Assembly (NCBI GenBank): GCA_030684355.1
Contig: JAUXTN010000225.1
Coordinates: forward strand, 1 to 52,693
DNA length: 52,693 nucleotides
Direction: 5' to 3'
Source: Pseudomonadota bacterium
Lineage (GTDB): Bacteria; Myxococcota_A; UBA796; SXON01
The position numbers and the translations under genes are program-made. The stretch's first letter is position 1. Every line of letters starts with the position of its first letter. Positions 1-7,305 of the stretch are shown one piece after another. The notes beneath the pieces were generated by a model. The model saw nothing but the letters and a program-made list of their open reading frames with translations, ran no database searches and was not told the DNA's origin.

Positions 1-50
1 GCCCGCGCGCCCGCCGGGCCCCTCGCGCGCGCGGCGCGGGGCGCCCCTCC

Positions 51-130
51 AATGTATCGGATGTATCACCCGTCTCGGATGTATCACCCACCTCGGATGT
101 ATCACCCGTCCCGGATGTACCACCCGATCA
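51..130. repeat. 18-bp tandem repeat at the 3' end of the first gene
   Basis: Four tandem units of 18 bp (59-76, 77-94, 95-112, 113-130) follow a partial unit at 51-58. The core is GGATGTATCACCC and the last five bases vary. The last, most diverged unit contains the stop codon of the minus-strand FG-GAP lipoprotein, so the array forms that gene's 3' untranslated region. There are no unique spacers, so it is not a CRISPR. Its role is unknown. Confidence 0.85.
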
Positions 131-2056
131 CGGGCAGTACACGTCGGTCCACCGGTCGCTGTCGTCGTCCTCGACACACTCGTCCCAGTCCCCGGCCGAG
201 GTGTCCCCGCCGTCCACCCGCGCCTGCAGGGCCACGAGCGTGGCGGTGTCGACCCCGACCACGTCGAAGAGCAGGGCGTCCACGCTGGTGCCCCACGCGA
301 CGGCGCCCACCGTCTCCTCGGCGAGCCACACCACGCCCGCGGCGGTCTCGCCCCAGAGCTCGACGGTGACCGGCCCGTCGACATCCGCGAACCCGTCGTT
401 GCCGACCTGCACCCACGCGAGGATCCGCCCGCCGTCGCAGTACGACAGGCACACGTCCTCGATGTCCACGACCAGGTTCGGCAGGAGCCCGCCGCTGGCC
501 GCGGCGAGGTCCCCCGAGCGGAAGTTGTTGTAGGAGTCCCAGTTCAGGGCCGCCGCGGCCGGCACCGTGCCGTCGTCGTCGATGTTGGTGATGTGGTAGG
601 CGTGCTGGTTCCAGATGCGACGGCCCGCCCGCCACGAGCCCGCGGCATCGCCGATGACGGAGATGCCGTGCCGCGCCCCGCTGTAGGAGGGGTGCAGGCC
701 GTTGGGGACCACGATCTCGGCCTCGCCGTCGGCATCCACGTCCGCGATGGGCGCGTACTCGATGACCGTCCAGTTGGTGTGGTCGGCGGACTCCAGCTTG
801 GTCGCCCCGTCGGGCCCGTTGAACGCCCACAGCCGCGTCTCGTCGGGGTAGATCGCCTCGGCGATGCCGTCGCCCTCGAAGTCGAACACCGCGGACCCGG
901 TCACCCCCGACGACCCGTCCTGCGTCGTGACCTGCCAGAGCACGCTCCCGTCCGTCTCGAACACCGTGTAGGTCGAGTTCGCCGCGACCCCCACCTCGGG
1001 CTCCCCGTCGCCGTCGAAGTCCGCCACCGTCGGCGGGCCCCCGTAGCTGCCGGAGGCGCGCGGGATCGCGGTGTCCCAGAGCACCGTGCCATCCACGTCC
1101 TGGAGGCGTACCTGCGCGTTCGCGGTGACGACGATCTCCCCGATGCCGTCCCCGTCGAAGTCGGCGGCGGCCACGTACCCGTCGGGCTGCGCGTTGTACC
1201 AGAGCGCGGTGCCGTCGATGTCGTAGAGGGCGTTGCCGGTCACGAGCTCCTGCGCGCCGTCGCCGTCGAGGTCCACCGCGAACGACGTCGTGCCGTACAC
1301 CCCGTTCGCGCCCACGCCGTGGTCCCCCGCGCCGCGCAGCGAGCCGTCGTTGTTGAGGATCAGGCTCCCGACGATGACCTCGGGCGAGCCGTCGCCGTCC
1401 ATGTCCGAGATCGCGGGGGTCGACGAGTAGGCCCCGAAGTTCGCGGCGTACTGCCCCGAGGTCCACACCAGCGCGCCGTCCGCGTCGAACGCCTTGACCT
1501 TCTTGTCGTAGGTCACCGCCACGATCTCGACCTGCCCGTCTCCGTCGAGGTCCGCGCCGGCGAGCCCGGAGCAGCCGTCGATGTTCTCGCCCGCGACGCT
1601 CCACAGCTCGGCGCTGCCGTCGCCGCTGACCGCGCGGATGACCCCGATGTCGCTCCAGTCGGTGTCGGTGTAGGTCACGAACACGATGTCGGGGATGTCG
1701 TCGCCGTCGGCGTCGCCGTCCCCGTCGTCGTCGGTCAGCGACACGACGATGGGGGTCATCATCACGTTGTTGAAGCTCGCGGAGGTGGAGAAGGTCTCCC
1801 ACTTCCACTCCTCCACCGGCTCGAACGTGCCGACCGTGGGCGACGATCCGCACTCGTCCCGCGTCGCGACCGGGCCGCCTGGGAACGCCTGGTCGGGGCA
1901 CGACGCGGTGTCCTCCACCGGCGCCGTGTCGGTGTCGACGGCCGTGTCGGTGTCGGTGTCGGGCACGTCCGCGGTGTCGCCCGGGTCGAACACGCCGCCC
2001 TCGTCCTTGCCGTTCACGTCGTAGTCGCTGCACGCCGCGACGAGGAGGAGGAGCAT
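128..2056 (-). CDS. FG-GAP/VCBS-repeat lipoprotein
   Basis: A 642-residue predicted outer-surface lipoprotein. It opens with a short hydrophobic stretch and the lipobox VAAC (Cys at about residue 9), followed by an acidic Asp/Thr linker (about 25-50). The rest is a series of FG-GAP/VCBS-type repeats, each carrying a calcium-loop signature such as DLDGDGQVE, DMDGDGSPE, DFDGDGIGE and DFDGDGEPE, the pattern of integrin-like beta-propellers. The C-terminal third is more globular and contains paired Cys. The ATG at 2056 is chosen because it places the lipobox at the N-terminus; upstream codons give Arg-rich non-coding-like sequence. A TACAGT box lies upstream on the same strand. The ligand is unknown; adhesion or cell-surface display is inferred from the family. 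Confidence 0.85.
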   Translation of the reverse strand: MLLLLVAACSDYDVNGKDEGGVFDPGDTADVPDTDTDTAVDTDTAPVEDTASCPDQAFPGGPVATRDECGSSPTVGTFEPVEEWKWETFSTSASFNNVMMTPIVVSLTDDDGDGDADGDDIPDIVFVTYTDTDWSDIGVIRAVSGDGSAELWSVAGENIDGCSGLAGADLDGDGQVEIVAVTYDKKVKAFDADGALVWTSGQYAANFGAYSSTPAISDMDGDGSPEVIVGSLILNNDGSLRGAGDHGVGANGVYGTTSFAVDLDGDGAQELVTGNALYDIDGTALWYNAQPDGYVAAADFDGDGIGEIVVTANAQVRLQDVDGTVLWDTAIPRASGSYGGPPTVADFDGDGEPEVGVAANSTYTVFETDGSVLWQVTTQDGSSGVTGSAVFDFEGDGIAEAIYPDETRLWAFNGPDGATKLESADHTNWTVIEYAPIADVDADGEAEIVVPNGLHPSYSGARHGISVIGDAAGSWRAGRRIWNQHAYHITNIDDDGTVPAAAALNWDSYNNFRSGDLAAASGGLLPNLVVDIEDVCLSYCDGGRILAWVQVGNDGFADVDGPVTVELWGETAAGVVWLAEETVGAVAWGTSVDALLFDVVGVDTATLVALQARVDGGDTSAGDWDECVEDDDSDRWTDVYCP

Positions 2057-2227
2057 GGGGCCGCCGGGAGGACCCGCACTGTAGCCGCGTTTGGAAGCCG
2101 CACGGCTCGTGGCTCGTTCGCCAGCTCACTCGTCCGACCGGCGGAGCCGGGTCGAACGGAGCATCCCGGCCGCGGAGCCGGGTCCAACTCCGCGGCCCAC
2201 CCGCCGCCCCACCCGCCGCTCCCCGAC

Positions 2228-2773
2228 CTACGGGATCGTCAACCCGATCTCCCCCGGCGGCTCCTGCCGCCCGAAGTCGAGCTCGTAGTACGCGGTGACC
2301 TGCACGCTCGCCGAGCCGGCCCGCGCCGCGAGCGTCACGGGCAGCAGCACGACACAGCTCCCGTCGCTCCCGGAGAGCGCCTCGGGGCCCTCCGCGTCGG
2401 GCTCGGAGCAGCGGCGCAGCGGGTCGTCGACCAGGAGCGGCAGGTACTCGATCGTCGTCACCGGCATCTCCACGCTGTCGCCGCCCGCGGCCGCGCTCAC
2501 GACCGGGGCGCCGGTCACGCGCACCGAGAACACCGTGATGTCCACCCAGCTGGTCGGGTTCGCCGCGAGCGCCTCGGCGTCGGCGGAGAGGCGCAGGACG
2601 ACCTCGGCGGTGCCGCCCTCGGCGAGGGTCAGCTCGGCGCTCTCGGCGTCGGCGGAGAGCTCGGAGCGGGCCACCGTGTAGTCGGAGCAGCCGGCGGCCA
2701 GGAGCACGACGACGCCGCGGAGGACGGCGGACGCGCCGCGCGGGGGGCCGCGCCGCGGAGGGGAAGCAGTCAT
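2228..2773 (-). CDS. Small lipoprotein of unknown function
   Basis: A predicted lipoprotein of 181 residues. A basic N-terminus with several Arg is followed by a hydrophobic stretch and the lipobox LAAGC. The mature part begins CSDYTV, very like the CSDYDV start of the downstream FG-GAP lipoprotein, so the two may be related in export or origin. The remainder looks like a beta-rich domain with two Cys and ends in a short hydrophobic strand. The ATG at 2773 is preferred over one 48 bp upstream because it gives a compact signal peptide. It lies 171 bp upstream of the FG-GAP gene on the same strand and is divergent from the hydroxylase large subunit. I do not recognise the family. Confidence 0.75.
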   Translation of the reverse strand: MTASPPRRGPPRGASAVLRGVVVLLAAGCSDYTVARSELSADAESAELTLAEGGTAEVVLRLSADAEALAANPTSWVDITVFSVRVTGAPVVSAAAGGDSVEMPVTTIEYLPLLVDDPLRRCSEPDAEGPEALSGSDGSCVVLLPVTLAARAGSASVQVTAYYELDFGRQEPPGEIGLTIP

Positions 2774-2871
2774 GCGGGTCCGTAGTCCGGCCGCGCTACG
2801 CCCGCCCGTGGCGCCGCTCAACCGGGTTCTCCCCCGGACTCGGCCTCCCCCGTCGGTTAGACTCCCGGCCC
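2774..2871. promoter_or_regulatory. Divergent promoter region with TAGACT box
   Basis: This 98-bp gap separates the divergently transcribed lipoprotein and hydroxylase large-subunit genes. A TAGACT hexamer at 2858-2863 lies 8 nt before the ATG at 2872 and no purine-rich Shine-Dalgarno site intervenes. If the hexamer is a -10 element, the transcript would start at or next to the ATG. This is inference from sequence pattern and position. Confidence 0.4.
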
Positions 2872-5046
2872 ATGACCATCGGCATCGGCTTTCCCCGCTT
2901 GGACGGCGCCGCCAAGGTGACCGGCCGCGCGCTCTACGTGGACGACCTCCGGCCCGACGGCTGCCTCTACGGCGCCACCGTCCGGTCCGAGCGTGCGCAC
3001 GCGAAGATCCTCGCGATCACGCTCGACCCCGCCTACGACTGGGACGGCGTCACGCTCGTCACCGCGCGGGACATCCCCGGGCGCAACCTCGTCGCGCTCA
3101 TCACGGACGACCAGCCCGCCTTGGCGGACGGCGTCGTCCACCACGTGATGGAGGCCATCGCGCTCGTCGCCGCCGACTCGCGGGACCGCGCGCTCGAGGC
3201 CGCGAAGCACGTGCAGGTGACCTACGAGGACCTCCCCTACAACCTCGATCTCGAGGCTGCCGAGGGGCACGCCGTCCCGCTGTACGGCACGGACAACGTC
3301 TACAAGCGCATCGTCATCGACAAGGGCGCCGCGGCGGGCACGATCGAGGGCATCGTCCACGAGGGCACCTACCGGGTGGGCCTCCAGGAGCAGCTCTACA
3401 TCGAGCCCCAGGGCATGATCGCCCTGCCCCGCGAGGACGGCGGTATCACCATCATCGGGTCGATGCAGTGCCCGTACTACATCCACAAGGCGCTCCGGGC
3501 CCTGCTCGGGCACGACCGGGTCAACGCGGTCCAGGCCGCCACCGGCGGCGGCTTCGGCGGCAAGGAGGAGTACCCCTCGATGGTCGCGGCCCACGCGACC
3601 CTCCTCGCGCTGAAGACCGGCAAGCCCGTCAAGCTCATCTATCGGCGCGACGAGGACCTCCGCGCCACCACCAAGCGCCACCCCGCGCTCTTCCGCATCC
3701 GGTCGGTCGTCGCCGCCGACGGCCGCCTGTTGGAGTGGACCGCCTCGACCATCTTCGACGGCGGCGCCTACAACACGCTCACGCCGGTCGTCCTCTCGCG
3801 CGGGATCCTGCACCTCACCGGGCCCTATCGTTGCGACAACGTGCACCTCTCCGGGGTGGCCGTCGCGACGCACACGCCGCCGAACGGCGCCTTCCGCGGC
3901 TTCGGCGCGCCCCAGGCGATGTGGGCCGCCGAGCGCCACATGGACCGCATCGCGCGCGACCTCGGCCTCGATCCCCTCGCCCTCCGCCGGTTGAACCTGC
4001 TTCGCGACGGTGACACCACCGCCTCCGGCGGCCGCCTCGCCGACACCGGCGCGTTCGCGGTGCTCGACGCCGCGCTCGCCGCCGCCGAGGCCCCCGTCCC
4101 GCCCGTCACGCGCCACCCCGGCGCCGGCACCAACCACGCGCGCGGCCGCGGCCTCGCCATGGTGTTCCACGGCTGCGGCTTCACCGGCAACGGCGAGGCC
4201 GCCATCAAGGGCAAGGTCGCGTTGGAGCTCTACGGCGACCGCGTCCGCGTCCTCACCGCGTCGACCGACATCGGCCAGGGCACCGACACCATCTTCCCGC
4301 AGATCGTGGCGGGCGAGCTCGGGATCCCGCTCGGCCACGTCGAGATGGCCCCCCATGACACGGGCCTCGTGCCCGACTCGGGCCCCACCGTGGCCTCCCG
4401 CACCACCATGGTCGTCGGCGGCGTCACCCAGATCGCGGCGAAGAAGCTGCGCTCCGCGCTCCAGGCGGAGACCGGCCTCGCCACGGACGACTTCGCGGCC
4501 CTGCTCCAAGCGCGCCCCTCCTCCGTCCCGCTGCGCGTCGAGCACCAGTACCTCGACGACGGCTCGGTCCAATGGAACCCGGACACCTACCAGGGGGACG
4601 CCTACCCCACCTACGGTTGGGCCTGCTCCATCGTCGACGTCGACGTCGACCGCGACACCGGCGAGGTCCTCTACCGCCGCTTCATCTCCGCCACCGACGT
4701 GGGCCGCGCCATCAACCCCGTGCTCGCGGCGGGGCAGCTCGAGGGCGGCGCGCTCCAGGCGCTCGGCTGGGCCACCTCCGAGGAGGTCGTGCTCGACGCC
4801 CGCGGCTGCATGCGCAACGATCGGCTCACCAACTACATCATCCCCACGGCAGCCGACGCCCCGGAGATGGTCACGATCCTGGTCGAGATCCCGTTCGCGG
4901 GCGGCCCCTTCGGCGCCAAGGGCATCGGCGAGATCCCGATGGACGGCCCCGCCGCCGCGGTCGCCCAGGCCATCGAAGTCGCGACCGGCGCGGTGTTGGA
5001 CAACCTGCCGATGACGCCGGAGCGGGTGCTCGGGGCGATGGGGTAG
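2872..5046 (+). CDS. Xanthine dehydrogenase family, molybdopterin-binding large subunit
   Basis: A 724-residue catalytic subunit of a molybdenum hydroxylase, which would bind molybdopterin cytosine dinucleotide and hydroxylate an aromatic heterocycle or aldehyde. Visible family signatures are the N-terminal hammerhead domain (about 1-130), QEQLYIEPQG (172-181), the cofactor loop GGGFGGKEE (225-233), AFRGFGAPQ (340-348) and the C-terminal GAKGIGE (681-687), whose Glu687 matches the catalytic base of the family. The FRGFG motif is of the xanthine dehydrogenase/purine hydroxylase type; the CO dehydrogenase Cys motif (VAYRCSFR) is not seen. The partner 2Fe-2S and FAD subunits lie 0.9 kb downstream beyond a reversed SRPBCC gene. 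The substrate cannot be assigned. The start is fixed by the DGAAKVTG motif and a TAGACT box 8 nt upstream. Confidence 0.93.
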   Translation: MTIGIGFPRLDGAAKVTGRALYVDDLRPDGCLYGATVRSERAHAKILAITLDPAYDWDGVTLVTARDIPGRNLVALITDDQPALADGVVHHVMEAIALVAADSRDRALEAAKHVQVTYEDLPYNLDLEAAEGHAVPLYGTDNVYKRIVIDKGAAAGTIEGIVHEGTYRVGLQEQLYIEPQGMIALPREDGGITIIGSMQCPYYIHKALRALLGHDRVNAVQAATGGGFGGKEEYPSMVAAHATLLALKTGKPVKLIYRRDEDLRATTKRHPALFRIRSVVAADGRLLEWTASTIFDGGAYNTLTPVVLSRGILHLTGPYRCDNVHLSGVAVATHTPPNGAFRGFGAPQAMWAAERHMDRIARDLGLDPLALRRLNLLRDGDTTASGGRLADTGAFAVLDAALAAAEAPVPPVTRHPGAGTNHARGRGLAMVFHGCGFTGNGEAAIKGKVALELYGDRVRVLTASTDIGQGTDTIFPQIVAGELGIPLGHVEMAPHDTGLVPDSGPTVASRTTMVVGGVTQIAAKKLRSALQAETGLATDDFAALLQARPSSVPLRVEHQYLDDGSVQWNPDTYQGDAYPTYGWACSIVDVDVDRDTGEVLYRRFISATDVGRAINPVLAAGQLEGGALQALGWATSEEVVLDARGCMRNDRLTNYIIPTAADAPEMVTILVEIPFAGGPFGAKGIGEIPMDGPAAAVAQAIEVATGAVLDNLPMTPERVLGAMG

Positions 5047-5069
5047 GTAGGCAGCTTCGGCCTCTTGGG

Positions 5070-5088
5070 GCGGGGGGCAAGCCCCCGC
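5070..5088. terminator. GC hairpin between convergent genes
   Basis: A perfect 7-bp stem, GCGGGGG/CCCCCGC with a 5-nt loop, lies between the converging hydroxylase large subunit and SRPBCC genes. There is no T-tract on either side, so termination would be factor-assisted or weak. It is placed to serve both strands. Confidence 0.4.
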
Positions 5089-5144
5089 AACGCCCCCGCA
5101 CCTCCGCGATGATCAAGCCTCGGGTGTCCCCTCCGGCACCCCGA

Positions 5145-5807
5145 CTACTTCACCGCCCCCGCCGTCTCCCCAGCCGCCGGCGCCCCGCCCTCGGCCGCCA
5201 CCGCGAGCGACGCCGCGGTGTTCGCCGCGGCCTCGGCAGCCACCCGCTCGGCCTCCACGCGCTCCATGGCGGTGGTCTCGGCGAGCGGCTTGAGCTTGTC
5301 GAGGCCGCGCTGGAAGTCCGCGCCGAGCATGGCGTCCATGTCCATGACCATGCCGAACGCCTTGCCCTTGAAGTCCTGCTCGTTGTCGAACCCCCAGGTG
5401 ACCTTGGTCTTGTCGCCCTCGGCGGCCAACGTGAAGGTCACGACGGGCTTGGACTCGAAGGGCTCGATGAAGTGGAGGTCCTCGACGACCTTCTGGTCCT
5501 GCACGGACTCCCGGATCGTCATGCGGCCCTTCCCGACCTCGTCGTTGCCCTCCCAGGTGTACCAGGCGCCGACGCCCACCTTGTTCTCGGAGAAGGTCTC
5601 CTTCTGGCTCGGGTCCATGTCGCGCCAGGGGTTCCACCGCTGCCACTGCTCGAAGTCGTTGGCGTACGGGAACACGTCCGCGGGCGTGGCGGCGATCAGC
5701 ACGCTCCGCTCCACGTGCAGCGCGCTGGGTTGCATCGCCGCCGCGCCGAGGAAGACCAACGCACCGACCGCCACCACACCGACAATGCCGAGAATTACGT
5801 TCTTCAT
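5145..5807 (-). CDS. Membrane-anchored SRPBCC (START/polyketide-cyclase-like) protein
   Basis: A 220-residue protein. Residues 1-25 form a single hydrophobic signal anchor (MKNVILGIVGVVAVGALVFL), followed by an SRPBCC fold whose opening, VERSVLIAATPADVFPYAND, with the WNPW motif near residue 60, is typical of this helix-grip ligand-binding family. The C-terminus is an Ala/Glu-rich, probably helical tail. The ATG at 5807 has a good ribosome site (GGGAGAG) just upstream. It sits inside the hydroxylase locus but on the opposite strand. CoxG-type SRPBCC proteins accompany CO dehydrogenases and help recruit them to the membrane, so a related role is possible. However, the N-terminal anchor and inverted orientation differ from a classical coxG, and I leave the symbol blank. 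Confidence 0.85.
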   Translation of the reverse strand: MKNVILGIVGVVAVGALVFLGAAAMQPSALHVERSVLIAATPADVFPYANDFEQWQRWNPWRDMDPSQKETFSENKVGVGAWYTWEGNDEVGKGRMTIRESVQDQKVVEDLHFIEPFESKPVVTFTLAAEGDKTKVTWGFDNEQDFKGKAFGMVMDMDAMLGADFQRGLDKLKPLAETTAMERVEAERVAAEAAANTAASLAVAAEGGAPAAGETAGAVK

Positions 5808-5925
5808 TGGCTCTCCCGCCCGCGGTATCGCACACCCGAGCGTACGCCGCAACGAACACGCCACCGCCGGCGGACGAGCGCCCGCGCCGTCCCATGCCGG
5901 GGCGTTCTCCGATAGACTGCCGCGC
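5808..5925. promoter_or_regulatory. Divergent promoter region with TAGACT box
   Basis: This 118-bp gap lies between the SRPBCC gene (minus) and the 2Fe-2S subunit gene (plus). TAGACT at 5913-5918 is 7 nt before the ATG at 5926, the same hexamer and nearly the same spacing as before the large subunit at 2872. Shared promoter architecture would allow co-expression of the split hydroxylase genes. Confidence 0.4.
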
Positions 5926-6417
5926 ATGATCCGCTTCACCGTGAACAACCAGGACGTGTCGGTCGACACGCCCCCCATGGCCCGTCTCCTCGACGTGCTG
6001 CGCGAAGGCGTGCGCCTCACCGGCACGAAGGAGGGCTGCGGCGAGGGCGAGTGCGGCGCCTGCACCGTGCTCATCGACGGCGTGGCCGTGAACAGCTGCC
6101 TCGTGCCCGCCATCCAGGCGGACGGGTGCCGCATCACCACGGTCGAGGGCCTCGAGGCCGACGGCCGGCTCCACCCCGTGCAGGAGGCCTTCCTGAAGTT
6201 CGGCGGCGCCCAGTGCGGCATCTGCACGCCGGGCTTCCTGGTCACGGCGAAGGCGCTGCTCGACCGGAACCCGCACCCCACGCGCGCGGAGGCCCGCGAG
6301 GCGCTGGCGGGCAACCTCTGCCGCTGCACCGGCTACCAGAAGATCATCGACGCCGTGACGGAGGCCCTCGCGGCGCCGCCTCCCGCCGCCGGTACGACGG
6401 GGGAGCCCGCATGTTGA
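5926..6417 (+). CDS. Xanthine dehydrogenase family, 2Fe-2S small subunit
   Basis: A 163-residue iron-sulfur subunit of the molybdenum hydroxylase, passing electrons from the molybdenum site to FAD. The N-terminal plant-ferredoxin domain has Cys38, Cys43, Cys46 and Cys58 (CGEGECGAC pattern). The C-terminal four-helix domain holds the second cluster with Cys97, Cys100, Cys132 and Cys134 (QCGIC...LCRC). All eight ligands are present and the length is normal. The ATG at 5926 places the ferredoxin fold at residue 1; the longer open frame upstream is non-coding in character. The stop overlaps the FAD-subunit start (ATGTTGA, 7-nt overlap), so the two are probably translationally coupled. Confidence 0.95.
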   Translation: MIRFTVNNQDVSVDTPPMARLLDVLREGVRLTGTKEGCGEGECGACTVLIDGVAVNSCLVPAIQADGCRITTVEGLEADGRLHPVQEAFLKFGGAQCGICTPGFLVTAKALLDRNPHPTRAEAREALAGNLCRCTGYQKIIDAVTEALAAPPPAAGTTGEPAC

Positions 6418-7250
6418 CCTGCACGGCCCCCGTCCACCGGGTGAGCACCCTCGCCGAGGCGCTCGCCCAGCGGGCCGCCCACCCGGACGCCACGGTGCTC
6501 GCGGGCGGCACCGACCTCATGGTGTTCCTGGAGCTCGGCTCCGTGAACCCCCCGGCGATCCTCGATCTCTGGGGCTGCACCGAGCTGCGCGGCATCTCCG
6601 AGGACGGCCACACCCTCGGCGCGCTCTCCACGTGGACCGACGTGGCGCGCCACCCCGCCCTCCCCGCCGCGCTGCGCGACTGCGCCCGCACCGTCGGCGC
6701 GCCCCAGATCCAGAACCGCGGCACGATCGGCGGCAACATCGTCAACGCCTCGCCCGCCGGGGACTCGCTGCCGATGTGGCTCGCGATGGACGCCCAGTTC
6801 GAGCTCGCCTCCGTCCGCGGGGTGCGCCAGGTGCCGGCCAGCGCGTTCTGGCTCGGCTACCGGAAGACCGCCCTCGCGGCGGACGAGCTCCTGACCCGCG
6901 TGCACCTCCGTCCGCACGCGGACGATCGCCTCCACTACCGCAAGGTCGGGACCCGGCTGGCCCAGGCCATCTCGAAGGTCGTGCTCGGCGCCCGCCTCCG
7001 CGTCGTCGACGGCGTGGTGACCGAGGCGCGGGTGGCCCTCGGCTCCGTCGCCCCGACCCCGATCCGCGCCCACCACGTCGAGGCCGCCCTCGTCGGCCGC
7101 CCGCTCGATGCCGCGGCCGCCGACGCCGTGGCCCACGACATCGCGCCCATCGACGACATCCGCTCCACCGCCGACTACCGGCGCACCGTCGCCGCCAACG
7201 TCATCCGCGCGTGGCTACGGGACGAGGCCGCGCGCTCGCCGGATCGGTAA
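6411..7250 (+). CDS. Xanthine dehydrogenase family, FAD-binding medium subunit
   Basis: A 279-residue FAD subunit of the same hydroxylase. It carries the two FAD pyrophosphate-binding motifs of the family, AGGTDL (31-36) and NRGTIGGNI (102-110), followed by the C-terminal CO dehydrogenase flavoprotein-like domain. The ATG at 6411 overlaps the end of the 2Fe-2S gene. With the small and large subunits it would form an (LMS)2 enzyme. No XdhC-type maturation factor or molybdenum cofactor gene is present in the window, so insertion factors must be encoded elsewhere. I see no terminator after it; the TSP3 gene starts 56 nt later behind its own TAGCCT box. Confidence 0.93.
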   Translation: MLTCTAPVHRVSTLAEALAQRAAHPDATVLAGGTDLMVFLELGSVNPPAILDLWGCTELRGISEDGHTLGALSTWTDVARHPALPAALRDCARTVGAPQIQNRGTIGGNIVNASPAGDSLPMWLAMDAQFELASVRGVRQVPASAFWLGYRKTALAADELLTRVHLRPHADDRLHYRKVGTRLAQAISKVVLGARLRVVDGVVTEARVALGSVAPTPIRAHHVEAALVGRPLDAAAADAVAHDIAPIDDIRSTADYRRTVAANVIRAWLRDEAARSPDR

Positions 7251-7305
7251 CCGACGTGTAAGGACATGTCGCGGCGAGGCCGGTAGCCTCTGCCCTGAGG
7301 TTCAC

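Noticed and set aside
593..2785. Long plus-strand frame opposite the first two lipoproteins
   Set aside because: Its translation is Arg/Val/Gly-rich with no motif, while the minus strand encodes clear FG-GAP repeats and lipoboxes.
5145..5807. Assignment as coxG
   Set aside because: The gene has an N-terminal membrane anchor, lies on the opposite strand, and the hydroxylase lacks the CO dehydrogenase active-site Cys motif.
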